Shown here: in pieces, positions 15,889 to 23,187 of the stretch | Position numbering within the stretch: position 1 is the stretch's first letter | How the letters are laid out: the number at the start of each line of letters is the position of its first letter | NCBI GenBank assembly: GCA_028277765.1 | Contig: JANQFQ010000100.1 | Location: 1 to 34,542 of the forward strand | Direction of reading: 5' to 3' | Source of the DNA: Desulfobacterales bacterium | GTDB taxonomy: Bacteria > Desulfobacterota > Desulfobacteria > Desulfobacterales > SURF-7 | Length of the DNA stretch: 34,542 nt | Program-made: the position numbers and the translations under genes | Notes under the pieces: model-generated | Database searches by the model: none | Told to the model about the DNA's origin: nothing | Seen by the model: the letters and a program-made list of their open reading frames with translations, nothing else

Positions 15889-16314
15889 ATGAAAAAAATA
15901 GTAAAGTATTTTAGCGTTATAGTTTTATTGATTTTCATTACACATCATACCGCTTATTCATGAAAAAATAAGATGTTTCATGAATTATCGCAGTCTGCGA
16001 TATATAAAAAAACAGATGTTAATAATCTTTTATCATGTGGGCCAAGCCCATTCAGCAGAGAAAAAACAGAATTAATCGTATATAATGTGTTAATGGCTGC
16101 TTATTCTCAAGATGGGGACAAAGGTACCATAAAGCGAGTTTTTTCATATGAGTTTGGTTGTCTGCAATTGATGAAAAATAAATCAGAATATAAAAAACTA
16201 TTAAATAACATTTTCAATAATTATAAAATGACACCTAACCTCTCATTTGTGTGCAACCACAAAAAGCGTGTGGCCCCGCAATTTAGACGTTATATGGAAG
16301 AACAGTGTACATAG
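15889..16314 (+). pseudogene. Exported unknown protein interrupted by an in-frame TGA at the signal-peptide junction
   Basis: A 24-codon frame from ATG 15889 encodes a classic signal peptide: Lys-Lys start, a hydrophobic core (VIVLLIFI), and an end in Ala-Tyr-Ser. It is followed by TGA (15961-15963). The same frame then stays open through KNK-MFHELSQ to the TAG at 16312-16314, giving about 117 further residues. The frame from ATG 15973 alone would be 113 residues without a signal. The reading is therefore one exported protein with a stop exactly at the likely +1 position. A TGT or TGC there would create a lipoprotein-like cysteine, so a point mutation is the simplest explanation; selenocysteine is the exotic one. 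The mature part is not recognised. The end overlaps the next gene by ten bases. Confidence 0.6.
15986..16002 (+). other. Perfect 7-bp hairpin 22 bases after the in-frame TGA
   Basis: tatcgca and tgcgata pair perfectly around the three-base loop gtc. It lies inside the coding frame downstream of the TGA, at a distance where bacterial SECIS hairpins occur and with a G first in the loop. No other SECIS feature can be confirmed. Confidence 0.4.
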
Positions 16315-16700
16315 TAATTTCAAAAAACTATCGTGAGTTTGTTGCTGGAGTTTTCTCAAGTAAAGATAAATCTGATAAATTTATAGATCGTATCCCAGAT
16401 AACTTAGGCGAAAATGTAAAAACCATTTCTATTGAAATGAAATATCCGTTTTATATAACAGAAGACCATAATGGGTTCTGTTTTTATTCTGAGAGCGAGA
16501 TTATCCAAAAGATTGATGAATATATTTCTGAAATGGATCGACGGGATGAGGGGTGGTTCTATACCAATATGTATCGAGTTGACAATGATTTTGAACCTCG
16601 ACAACCAGGAAAAGACAATATGGGTTTGTTGAAACATTATCATGTGGAAAACGAGACACTTAGGAATATAATGAAGAATGGTTTTAATAAATTATGGTAA
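16305..16700 (+). CDS. Hypothetical protein, overlapping the preceding exported frame
   Basis: This 131-residue, probably cytoplasmic protein starts at a GTG that overlaps the end of the preceding frame by ten bases, which implies coupled translation. It is rich in aromatic and charged residues (YPFYITEDHNGFCFY, EGWFYTNMYRVDNDFEPRQPG) and has no signal peptide or membrane segment. No family was recognised. An exported protein followed by an overlapping small cytoplasmic protein could be an effector/immunity-like or inhibitor pair, but nothing in the sequence proves it. Codon use is AT-rich like its neighbours and unlike the catabolic genes. Confidence 0.55.
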   Translation: MYIVISKNYREFVAGVFSSKDKSDKFIDRIPDNLGENVKTISIEMKYPFYITEDHNGFCFYSESEIIQKIDEYISEMDRRDEGWFYTNMYRVDNDFEPRQPGKDNMGLLKHYHVENETLRNIMKNGFNKLW

Positions 16701-16789
16701 TTTTAGTTATTTACAATATAACCTGTCAGTTCAAACGACAGCCAGAACTGAGTCTTCAATGTGTATCTTGCCCTTGAGCCACTAACCAT

Positions 16790-16834
16790 TTGACAAACAT
16801 CTTATTGTGTATTACTATGTGTAATATATTGTGT
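16790..16834 (+). promoter_or_regulatory. Promoter and probable operator of the vapBC pair
   Basis: TTGACA at 16790-16795 is followed after 17 bases by TACTAT (16813-16818). Overlapping the -10 region are attac/gtaat inverted arms and repeats of tgtgtaat, consistent with an operator bound by the antitoxin-toxin complex, as is usual for type II systems. AGGAGG follows at 16841-16846. Confidence 0.6.
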
Positions 16835-16851
16835 AATAAGAGGAGGTGTTT

Positions 16852-17049
16852 ATGGCTACAAATTTAGCAATAGACCAGGAATTATTATCCGAAGCATTAT
16901 CAATCAGTGGTATGAAAACTAAAAAAGATACCGTTAATCTAGCCTTAAAAGAATTTATCAATCGGCGTAAACAAATTGAAATAATTGACTTTTTTGGCAA
17001 AATGGATCCGGATCCCGACTATGATTATAAAAAAGGAAGGGCGCGTTGA
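16852..17049 (+). CDS. vapB: VapB-family antitoxin
   Basis: This 65-residue protein has an N-terminal ribbon-helix-helix-like DNA-binding part (MATNLAIDQELLSEALSISG, then TKKDTVNLALKEFINRRK) and an acidic toxin-binding tail (KMDPDPDYDY), the pattern of VapB antitoxins. The start is the ATG at 16852, five bases after AGGAGG; the in-frame GTG at 16846 overlaps the ribosome site. It overlaps the toxin gene by four bases (TTGA). Known VapB proteins neutralise VapC and repress their own promoter. Confidence 0.87.
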   Translation: MATNLAIDQELLSEALSISGMKTKKDTVNLALKEFINRRKQIEIIDFFGKMDPDPDYDYKKGRAR

Positions 17050-17456
17050 AAGTTTTAATAGATACACCAATCTGGTCATATGCCTTAAGGTCTCAAAACA
17101 GGAAATATCAGTCTGAAATCAATGAACTCACATTATTAATAAGGGACCAGAAAGCATTAATTATTGGCCCTATCAGGCAGGAAATCCTATCCGGCTATAG
17201 TGACATTCGTAAATATAAAAAATTAAAAGAAAAGCTTTCTTATTTTGAAAATACAACCATTATAGATTCCGATTATGAATTGGCGGCCGAATATTGCAAT
17301 AAATGCAGGAGAAAAGGTATTCAGGGATCACATATCGATTTTCTAATATGCGCTGTTGCTAAAAGACTGGAAGTGCCTGTTTTCACAGCAGATAAAGACT
17401 TTCTCAATTACAGTGAGATATTGTCTCTAAAACTTTACAAAAATACAATCAGCTGA
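17046..17456 (+). CDS. vapC: VapC-family PIN-domain ribonuclease toxin
   Basis: This 136-residue PIN domain carries the acidic metal-binding residues Asp6 (LIDTPIW), Glu46 (RQEIL), Asp98 (HIDFLICA) and Asp116 (TADKDF). Family members cut tRNA or rRNA and are held inactive by VapB. The start is TTG inside the vapB stop (TTGA), giving tight coupling. All catalytic acids are present, so the toxin looks intact. The pair sits in the AT-rich patch between the catabolic cluster and the kinase group, a typical place for acquired genes. Confidence 0.9.
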   Translation: MKVLIDTPIWSYALRSQNRKYQSEINELTLLIRDQKALIIGPIRQEILSGYSDIRKYKKLKEKLSYFENTTIIDSDYELAAEYCNKCRRKGIQGSHIDFLICAVAKRLEVPVFTADKDFLNYSEILSLKLYKNTIS

Positions 17457-17543
17457 TCTTTTTTTAATCAAATATCTTATTCCAAACTTTGTGTTAATTC
17501 TTGCAGGAAAATTATCTGTCTTTTTAATTAAAACACTTTTTTT

Positions 17544-19367
17544 TTATGGAACAACAAGGCCGATAGCCTTTTCGATATTTTTCGCCTTGCTTATATTTTT
17601 CAACAAGCGGGTTTCAGCGTCTGTAAAGTCGGCGCCTTTTATGTCAGCCCCGGCAATGTCGGCTCCAGTTAAATCCGCACCACTTAAGTCCGCGTTCTTT
17701 AAAACAGCGTTTATCAGTACAGCATTTCTAATTTTAGCTTCTTTCAAGATGGCGCCTGACAGATCAGCATGATTCAGGACTGCGTCGGACAGATTGGAAT
17801 TGCTCAAATCCACATCTTCCAGCGAAGCGTTATCCATGATAACACCGGACATGGAGCAGTTTTTAAGAACCGCGCCAGTTAAATCGGCTTTTGTGAGATT
17901 GGCCCCTTTTAAGTCAGCACCGGTCAGATCCGCATTTTTCAAGAGGACATCCTTGAGATCGAAACCAGCAAGATTGCAGTTTTTCAATACAGAATCGCTC
18001 AAGTCAGCCCCCAGGAAATCAGCGCCTTTTAAAAAACATGCCTGCATATCGGTTTTACTGAGGTCCGTATATCTGAACACCGCATTGGTTAGTATTGCAT
18101 CATGGAGATCAGCGCCGGCAAGCACAGCATTGGTGAGATCAGAACCGCTCAAATTTGCGCTTCTAAGGATCGCTCCTTGTAGATTGGCCTGCTTAAGATC
18201 GGTTTTTTTCAGGTCAGCGGCTGTCATATTCGTCTTTGTCATGTCGGCATTATTCAGGTTTGCGTTACATAAATCAGCCATGGTTAGATCTGCATTTTTC
18301 AATACAGCATTTTTAAGGCAGGCGTTTTTCAGATTCGCTTTTTTCAGGTCAACGTTTTTCAGGTCCGCCTCTGTCAGGTCCACGTTCTCCATTATTGCGG
18401 ATGTCAGTATGGCGCTATTTAAAATTATCTCAGTCATTATCACGTGTTTCATGTCAGCTTCGCCAAGGTTGGCACCGCTTAAATTAACTCTCTCCATATA
18501 AGCGTGTTTAAGATCTGCATATCTTAAATCCGCCTTAATTATATCTGTTTTCAGTATAACAGCACTGTCAAGGCTGATGTTGCTCAAATTAGCATTACTC
18601 AGGTCGCATCCGCTTATTGTCGAACCGCTCATATAGGCGCCGCTTAGATCTGCATAAGCCATTTTAACTGTCAGCAGAACAGCATAGTTCAGATTGGCCT
18701 CCGAAAGTCTGGTATGGTTGGAAATAGTACCGCCCATGTCTATATTTTCAAGTTTTGAACCACTCAAATTTGCTTTGCACATGTTGGTATATTTTAAAAC
18801 AGCGTTGTTTATGGAGGCACCATGCAGATCCGTACCCAGGAAGCTGGATGTGCTCAAATCTGCGTTGATGAATGAAAAACTCAGATCAGCATGATTAAGG
18901 TTTGTTCCTTTTATTTCCGCTGTTTTAACAACCGCACCCTTGAGATTTGCGCCGCCGAGGTCTGAGGCTGATATCTTGCATGACAGTATTACACCCTTTT
19001 TCATATTGGCATTTGCCAATGAAGTCTTGTTAAGCCGGCACCTGTCAAGCTTGATCCCGCTCATGTCGGCATTTTTCAAATTTGCGCGATCAAGGCTCGA
19101 AAAGCGAAACAGCGAATCCCGAAGATTAGTGGTTTTCAGATTTGCTTTGTAGAGAATCACCTGGTCAAAGGTCGTTTTGCTTAAGTCCATTTTGGACAAT
19201 TTTAATCCAGTAAGGTTTATCCCGTTGATATGCCTGCTCTTATTAAGTATTTTCCTTGCCTGGGAAAGCGACAGCACAGGCTGATCGGTTTTACACATTG
19301 ACCATTCCGGCATGAAAAACAGTAAAACAAAGAAAAGCATTAGAAATTTTAAAACCGTTTTGACCAT
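17544..19367 (-). CDS. Exported long pentapeptide-repeat protein
   Basis: The 607-residue product has a signal peptide (MVKTVLKFLMLFFVLLFF, cleavage probably near Ser-Met-Cys-Lys). From about residue 48 to 585 it is almost unbroken pentapeptide repeats of the A(D/N)LXX type (for example NADLTGADLKGANLTKADL), roughly 100 repeats. Such repeats fold into a four-sided right-handed beta-helix. This one would have about 25 turns and be a rigid periplasmic or secreted rod. Most characterised pentapeptide proteins are cytoplasmic and much shorter, for example the gyrase-protecting Qnr type, so that role is unlikely here. The ATG follows GGGA. It is the last gene of a minus-strand group with a LysM lipoprotein and a Ser/Thr kinase. 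Function is unknown. Confidence 0.9.
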   Translation of the reverse strand: MVKTVLKFLMLFFVLLFFMPEWSMCKTDQPVLSLSQARKILNKSRHINGINLTGLKLSKMDLSKTTFDQVILYKANLKTTNLRDSLFRFSSLDRANLKNADMSGIKLDRCRLNKTSLANANMKKGVILSCKISASDLGGANLKGAVVKTAEIKGTNLNHADLSFSFINADLSTSSFLGTDLHGASINNAVLKYTNMCKANLSGSKLENIDMGGTISNHTRLSEANLNYAVLLTVKMAYADLSGAYMSGSTISGCDLSNANLSNISLDSAVILKTDIIKADLRYADLKHAYMERVNLSGANLGEADMKHVIMTEIILNSAILTSAIMENVDLTEADLKNVDLKKANLKNACLKNAVLKNADLTMADLCNANLNNADMTKTNMTAADLKKTDLKQANLQGAILRSANLSGSDLTNAVLAGADLHDAILTNAVFRYTDLSKTDMQACFLKGADFLGADLSDSVLKNCNLAGFDLKDVLLKNADLTGADLKGANLTKADLTGAVLKNCSMSGVIMDNASLEDVDLSNSNLSDAVLNHADLSGAILKEAKIRNAVLINAVLKNADLSGADLTGADIAGADIKGADFTDAETRLLKNISKAKNIEKAIGLVVP

Positions 19368-19422
19368 GATTGTTCCCTTGGGATATTATCTTCCAGAAAG
19401 GTTGAATGGGTTTGAGGTTATA

Positions 19423-19836
19423 TCACTTTGGACCGAACAATTCTAAATGGTCCTCTTTTTCCTGCGGTTTTACAACTGATGTTTTTTTTCTCTTAGTGTA
19501 ATAATTCTTAACATATTGTTTTGTCAGTAGTTTTTTTTGCTTGAGCAAATTTCCCGGAATAAATATTTTATCCCCCACCATTAGCCGACCAGCATTGATA
19601 ACAGGGTTGGCATCTGCCAGGTTTTTCCAGTTTCCTCCGTTCCCAGTATACCATCTGGCGATCATTTGAAGTGTTTCTCCCTGCCATTGAACAGTGTGGA
19701 CAAAATACTTCTTTTTTTGCTTTACAGGCTGCCATTCTCTGTCTGTTGTACCGAATATACCACAGCCATAGGCAGTGATAACAAATATTATCCCGGCAAT
19801 TACAGAGAAAAAACTATGTAATCTTTTATTTAACAT
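19423..19836 (-). CDS. LysM-domain lipoprotein
   Basis: The 137-residue product has a lipoprotein signal peptide ending in TAYGC. A LysM-type peptidoglycan-binding domain follows at about residues 44-94: YFVHTVQWQGETLQMIARWY, then NWKNLADANP and LMVGDKIFIPGNLL. The C-terminal tail is basic, then acidic. It should anchor in a membrane leaflet and bind peptidoglycan in the periplasm. It sits 53 bases after the kinase gene and 55 bases before the pentapeptide gene on the same strand, so the three are likely co-transcribed. No clear ribosome site is seen before its ATG. Confidence 0.88.
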   Translation of the reverse strand: MLNKRLHSFFSVIAGIIFVITAYGCGIFGTTDREWQPVKQKKKYFVHTVQWQGETLQMIARWYTGNGGNWKNLADANPVINAGRLMVGDKIFIPGNLLKQKKLLTKQYVKNYYTKRKKTSVVKPQEKEDHLELFGPK

Positions 19837-19889
19837 GTTTTTTATTCAATAACATATTATAATATGTAAACCTTTCAAAAAAACAGCTT

Positions 19890-21680
19890 TTAACCTTTTG
19901 TCTGTATCTTTTCAAGCATTTTTCTGGCCTGCTTGTTTTCAGGATTTACGGTTAACGCCTTTTCAAGATTTTTTATCCCCACTTCCGTGTCTTTTAATTT
20001 AATCTGAACAACAGCTAAATTAAACAGTGCTTCGTCAAGGTATGGCGGAGAAAGCTCAACAACCCGGATATACATTTCCCGGGCATTGATGTAATCCCTT
20101 TTTTCCGCATAAATATATCCAAGATTGAAAAAAGCGTTTGTCATTTTTGGATCAAGTTCGATGGCTCTTTGATATAGGGTTACCGCACTTACCGTATCCT
20201 TCTGTTCCGCGTAAAGCCGACCAAGCAGATAGTGTCCCTGGGCGTTATCAGGATCAAGCGCAACCGATTTGAGCAGGAGGGCTTTGGCCCTGTCTGAATC
20301 AGGTTTTATCAGGCCCGATGCCATACCCCGCAGGGCTCGGGAATACATGGGTACAACTTTTTCTTTTACTGCCGGAGTAGCTGCCATGACTTCTTCAAAC
20401 AATTCAGCAGCCTCTTCAAAACGGTCGGCATGGACAAGTTTTTCAGCCATATCAATTTTTTTTACGATTTCCGGGTTCTTTATCAAAACAGCAGCAGCAT
20501 TACTTGAAGCATTTGTTTGTATCTCCGCAGAATTAAAACCTGAATGAAAGAGAGCAACAAAAAGCCCTGAAAGGATGAATACAATGAATAAAATTATATA
20601 TAATGAATGCCGACTTCTTTTATTAATGGGCATTCCATCCGGACCAAGTTCTAAGGTATCAGTATCGGATTCAGATGGTATTGCCCCTTCTCCATAAGGG
20701 ATTATATTATTGATGAGAGCAGCCTCCTGCATGGCCTGTTCCTCAGCTTCAGCCTCTTCCCTAAACAGTTTATTCATATACTTGGAAAGGGCCCTGTCAC
20801 CTGGCTGAAAAGAAAGATCCGAAAGCAGGGAGTTGATATCCGATTGCATTTGAGCTGCTGACTTATAGCGGTATCCACGGTCTTTTGTGAGCGCGTTGTT
20901 AAGGATCCTGTGGAGCTTCCTGGGCAGAATTATATTAAACTGTTCAAGGGGTTCGAATTCAGCTTCCCTTGCCTTTGCGTATGCCTCAAAGGTATTACCT
21001 TTATACATCCGCTCTCCTGTGGTCATTTCGTAAAGAACAATACCCAAAGAAAAAATATCGGAACGGAAGTCGATCTGCTCTCCCCGGGCCTGCTCAGGAG
21101 ACATGTAAGCCACTTTTCCCTTTATGGAACCGACCTGTGTAGTTGTATCCTGGATTGCGGCCTTTGCAATGCTGAAATCAATTATTTTCACCTGGCCGTC
21201 ATAGGTCACAAAGATGTTCTGAGGACCTATATCCCTATGAATGATGTTTAATGGTTTTTTATGAAAATCCTTTAGGTTATGGGCGTAATTAAGCCCGGCG
21301 CATACTTGGGAAGTGATATAAAGTATGTTGTCCATACCAAGCGATAGGTTGTTTTTCTTGGACTGGCTGATTATCTGTTTGAGATCCTTGCCGAACAGAT
21401 ATTCCATAGCAATAAAATAAGCGCCTTCCATATTACCAAAATCATATATTTGAACAATATTCTGGTGCTGAAGATATGCGGCAAGTTTTGCCTCATCAAT
21501 AAATGAATTCACAAGGTCTTTTTCCACAACAAGATGGGGAAGCACTCTTTTGATAGCAATTAATTTTTCAAATCCTTCTGCGCCGGTTATCTTGGCCCTG
21601 TACAATTCAGCCATGCCTCCCATGGCGATCCTGTCTAGCAGTAGATATTTCCCAAATTGAGTCGGTTTAAACAGTGTCAT
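19890..21680 (-). CDS. Transmembrane Ser/Thr protein kinase with C-terminal TPR domain
   Basis: The 596-residue product has an N-terminal PknB-like kinase domain (about 9-290), an acidic linker, one membrane segment (about 360-380, LYIILFIVFILSGLFVALF) and tetratricopeptide repeats to the end (about 400-596). Visible kinase residues are Lys44 (IAIKR), Glu63, Asp150 in HRDIGPQN, Asn155 and Asp168. The DFG glycine is replaced by serine (DFSIAK), and the activation loop ends SPEQARG. The catalytic residues are present, so activity is plausible. With the kinase at the N-terminus inside the cell, the TPRs lie in the periplasm and could meet the LysM and pentapeptide proteins encoded downstream. 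Confidence 0.92.
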   Translation of the reverse strand: MTLFKPTQFGKYLLLDRIAMGGMAELYRAKITGAEGFEKLIAIKRVLPHLVVEKDLVNSFIDEAKLAAYLQHQNIVQIYDFGNMEGAYFIAMEYLFGKDLKQIISQSKKNNLSLGMDNILYITSQVCAGLNYAHNLKDFHKKPLNIIHRDIGPQNIFVTYDGQVKIIDFSIAKAAIQDTTTQVGSIKGKVAYMSPEQARGEQIDFRSDIFSLGIVLYEMTTGERMYKGNTFEAYAKAREAEFEPLEQFNIILPRKLHRILNNALTKDRGYRYKSAAQMQSDINSLLSDLSFQPGDRALSKYMNKLFREEAEAEEQAMQEAALINNIIPYGEGAIPSESDTDTLELGPDGMPINKRSRHSLYIILFIVFILSGLFVALFHSGFNSAEIQTNASSNAAAVLIKNPEIVKKIDMAEKLVHADRFEEAAELFEEVMAATPAVKEKVVPMYSRALRGMASGLIKPDSDRAKALLLKSVALDPDNAQGHYLLGRLYAEQKDTVSAVTLYQRAIELDPKMTNAFFNLGYIYAEKRDYINAREMYIRVVELSPPYLDEALFNLAVVQIKLKDTEVGIKNLEKALTVNPENKQARKMLEKIQTKG

Positions 21681-21792
21681 ATCAAATAGTTATAATTCTT
21701 CCATCACATAATTTTTCATTGTTTAAATCAGTTTTTAAAAAAAGTAATATACATTTTCTGTCAAAAATTAACAATCAAAATACGCATTTAAC

Positions 21793-21883
21793 GTAGAGGC
21801 GAATCTTATATTCGTCTTTTTTTGCGAATAAAATCAATATGTTTCATTACATCCACATAGGCGATCACAAGGATCGCCCCTAC
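21793..21883. repeat. Diverged inverted pair of a 24-nt palindromic repeat
   Basis: gtagaggcgaatcttatatt (from 21793) and the reverse complement of ggcgatcacaaggatcgccc (from 21860) are the same 24-nt unit at 17 of 24 positions. Each unit is itself a hairpin; the right one has a perfect 7-bp stem (ggcgatc/gatcgcc). The pair lies in the 324-base gap between the divergent kinase and TetR genes. Confidence 0.55.
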
Positions 21884-21900
21884 TAAATATCAGTAAAGAT

Positions 21901-21919
21901 CCTGGCCCAGAGGGCCAGG
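21901..21919. other. Small GC-rich hairpin upstream of the TetR promoter
   Basis: cctggcc and ggccagg form a perfect 7-bp stem around cagag. No T-run follows, so it is not a typical intrinsic terminator. It sits 21 bases before the -35 box of the TetR gene. Confidence 0.4.
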
Positions 21920-21940
21920 TTATAAAACCGAATAAACATC

Positions 21941-21982
21941 TTGACAGGCAACTCAATACCAGCTATGTTAGTGAATACTAAC
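21941..21982 (+). promoter_or_regulatory. Promoter with overlapping palindromic operator of the TetR gene
   Basis: TTGACA (21941-21946) is followed after 17 bases by TATGTT (21964-21969). Overlapping the -10 box is gttagtgaatactaac (21967-21982), a perfect inverted repeat GTTAGT-N4-ACTAAC. The position is ideal for autorepression by the TetR-family protein encoded 22 bases downstream. Confidence 0.62.
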
Positions 21983-22004
21983 TAACGTTATTGGAAAAAG
22001 GTCA

Positions 22005-22601
22005 ATGACTCGTTTTTCAGATAGGCAAAAAGAGATCATCAATGAATCGTTAAACCTTATTGCCAATAGCGGGATCCAGAATCTGACCATCAAAAATCTT
22101 TCAAAAGCCGTAAACATTTCAGAACCAGCCATTTACCGGCATTTCACAGACAAGATGGACATCTTGATGAGTATTGTCACCTACCTGACCATGAGTGAAA
22201 AATGGATACTCAAAAAAGTGCTTGCATCCGGTCCATCCGCCCTTGACCAGATCAAGGGATTCTTTATTGAACACTTCCGCCAAATTGTCGCGGACAGAAA
22301 TAGTACGGTTCTTAGATGTTCTGAAGCCCTTTTGCAGCATGATCCCAGGCTGTCCCAAAAAATTATTGCCATGATGCACCTTTCACGGGACGCCCTGAAC
22401 AACATCGTTGAGCAAGGGCAACAAACAGGTGAAATCAGAACCGATATTTCAGCAAAACAGTTGACCATCATAATAATGGGAGCATTACGCTTTTTAATAA
22501 CCAGCTGGCAGCAGTCCGCCTATGATTTTGACCTGGAAGCTGAAGGAGAAAAGCAGGTAAAGGCCATAAGAAAAATGATCATTAATGGAGGCAACAGATG
22601 A
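22005..22601 (+). CDS. TetR/AcrR-family transcriptional regulator
   Basis: The 198-residue product has an N-terminal helix-turn-helix (LTIKNLSKAVNISEPAIYRHFTDK, residues about 24-48), typical of TetR repressors, and an all-helical ligand-binding C-terminal domain. It overlaps the next gene by four bases (ATGA) and heads the group leading to the FadL porin and acyl-CoA synthetase. TetR regulators next to fatty-acid or aromatic-acid genes often sense an acyl-CoA, so it may control uptake and activation of the substrate; this is inference. The palindromic site in its own promoter supports autoregulation. Confidence 0.92.
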   Translation: MTRFSDRQKEIINESLNLIANSGIQNLTIKNLSKAVNISEPAIYRHFTDKMDILMSIVTYLTMSEKWILKKVLASGPSALDQIKGFFIEHFRQIVADRNSTVLRCSEALLQHDPRLSQKIIAMMHLSRDALNNIVEQGQQTGEIRTDISAKQLTIIIMGALRFLITSWQQSAYDFDLEAEGEKQVKAIRKMIINGGNR

Positions 22602-23104
22602 ACGAACAGTTTGAAAAAAACAAGGAATTATTCAAAGACAAAAAGGTGTTGAAAGAGGCGATCATCAAGCATCTTGACGGACACCAGGGGGGGACACTTG
22701 CCACGGTTCGACCGGACGGGTCTCCACAGGCGAGCGGCATTAGTTATGTTAATATCGGTCTTACCCTTTATTTTGCCATGGACCCTGAAAGCCAGAAGAA
22801 AATTAATGTCGATCAGAATCCAAACGTCGGTTTTGCGACTTTTAAAGATTTTCACCGATGGGACAGGACCAGGGCGGTGCAGCTTCATGGTTCGTGCGTT
22901 CCAGTTACAGATCCTGAAGAAGAAGCACAGATCGTCCCCCTTATTCTTGAAAAATGGCCGTGGTGCGTTGAATACAAGTCCATGATGGAATGGGCGGAAA
23001 AGGTCGGCACTATCCCTTACTATAAAATCATTCCAAAAGGGATTGCCTTTCTTGATTATCCAAAGTTCGGTTTTAACCAGTATGTGGTGCTGGAGGTTGA
23101 TTAG
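22598..23104 (+). CDS. Pyridoxamine-5'-phosphate-oxidase-like (split beta-barrel) flavin-binding protein
   Basis: The 168-residue protein has the PNPOx-like opening GGTLATVRPDGSPQASGISYV, followed by LYFAMDPESQKKINVDQNPNVGFATF. That segment matches flavin- or F420-binding split-barrel proteins. The reaction is not predictable; relatives act as flavin reductases or bind heme or flavin. Its start overlaps the TetR stop (ATGA), so both are coupled. It may be a redox accessory of the pathway controlled by the TetR regulator. Confidence 0.82.
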   Translation: MNEQFEKNKELFKDKKVLKEAIIKHLDGHQGGTLATVRPDGSPQASGISYVNIGLTLYFAMDPESQKKINVDQNPNVGFATFKDFHRWDRTRAVQLHGSCVPVTDPEEEAQIVPLILEKWPWCVEYKSMMEWAEKVGTIPYYKIIPKGIAFLDYPKFGFNQYVVLEVD

Positions 23105-23187
23105 GGAAAACAAAGTTATAAGTGCCTAAAGTTAATGAATTCTAACAATTATATAAAAATCAGGATTAGGATATTAAAGGATTAGGG
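23105..23187. repeat. Fragment of the 'gtgcctaaagtt' repeat family between two genes
   Basis: aagtgcctaaagttaatg (about 23119-23136) matches words that recur in the array at 26580-27230. The rest of the 83-base gap is AT-rich and holds AAAGGA before the FadL start. Confidence 0.45.

Noticed and set aside
17446..17470. Intrinsic terminator after vapC
   Set aside because: atcagctgat is a loop-less palindrome before a T-run and would not form a proper hairpin.
17491..18501. Long plus-strand open frames opposite the pentapeptide gene
   Set aside because: They are antisense shadows of the repeats (monotonous Ser-Ala-Pro/Phe-Lys-Ser composition); the minus strand has a signal peptide and regular A(D/N)LXX repeats.
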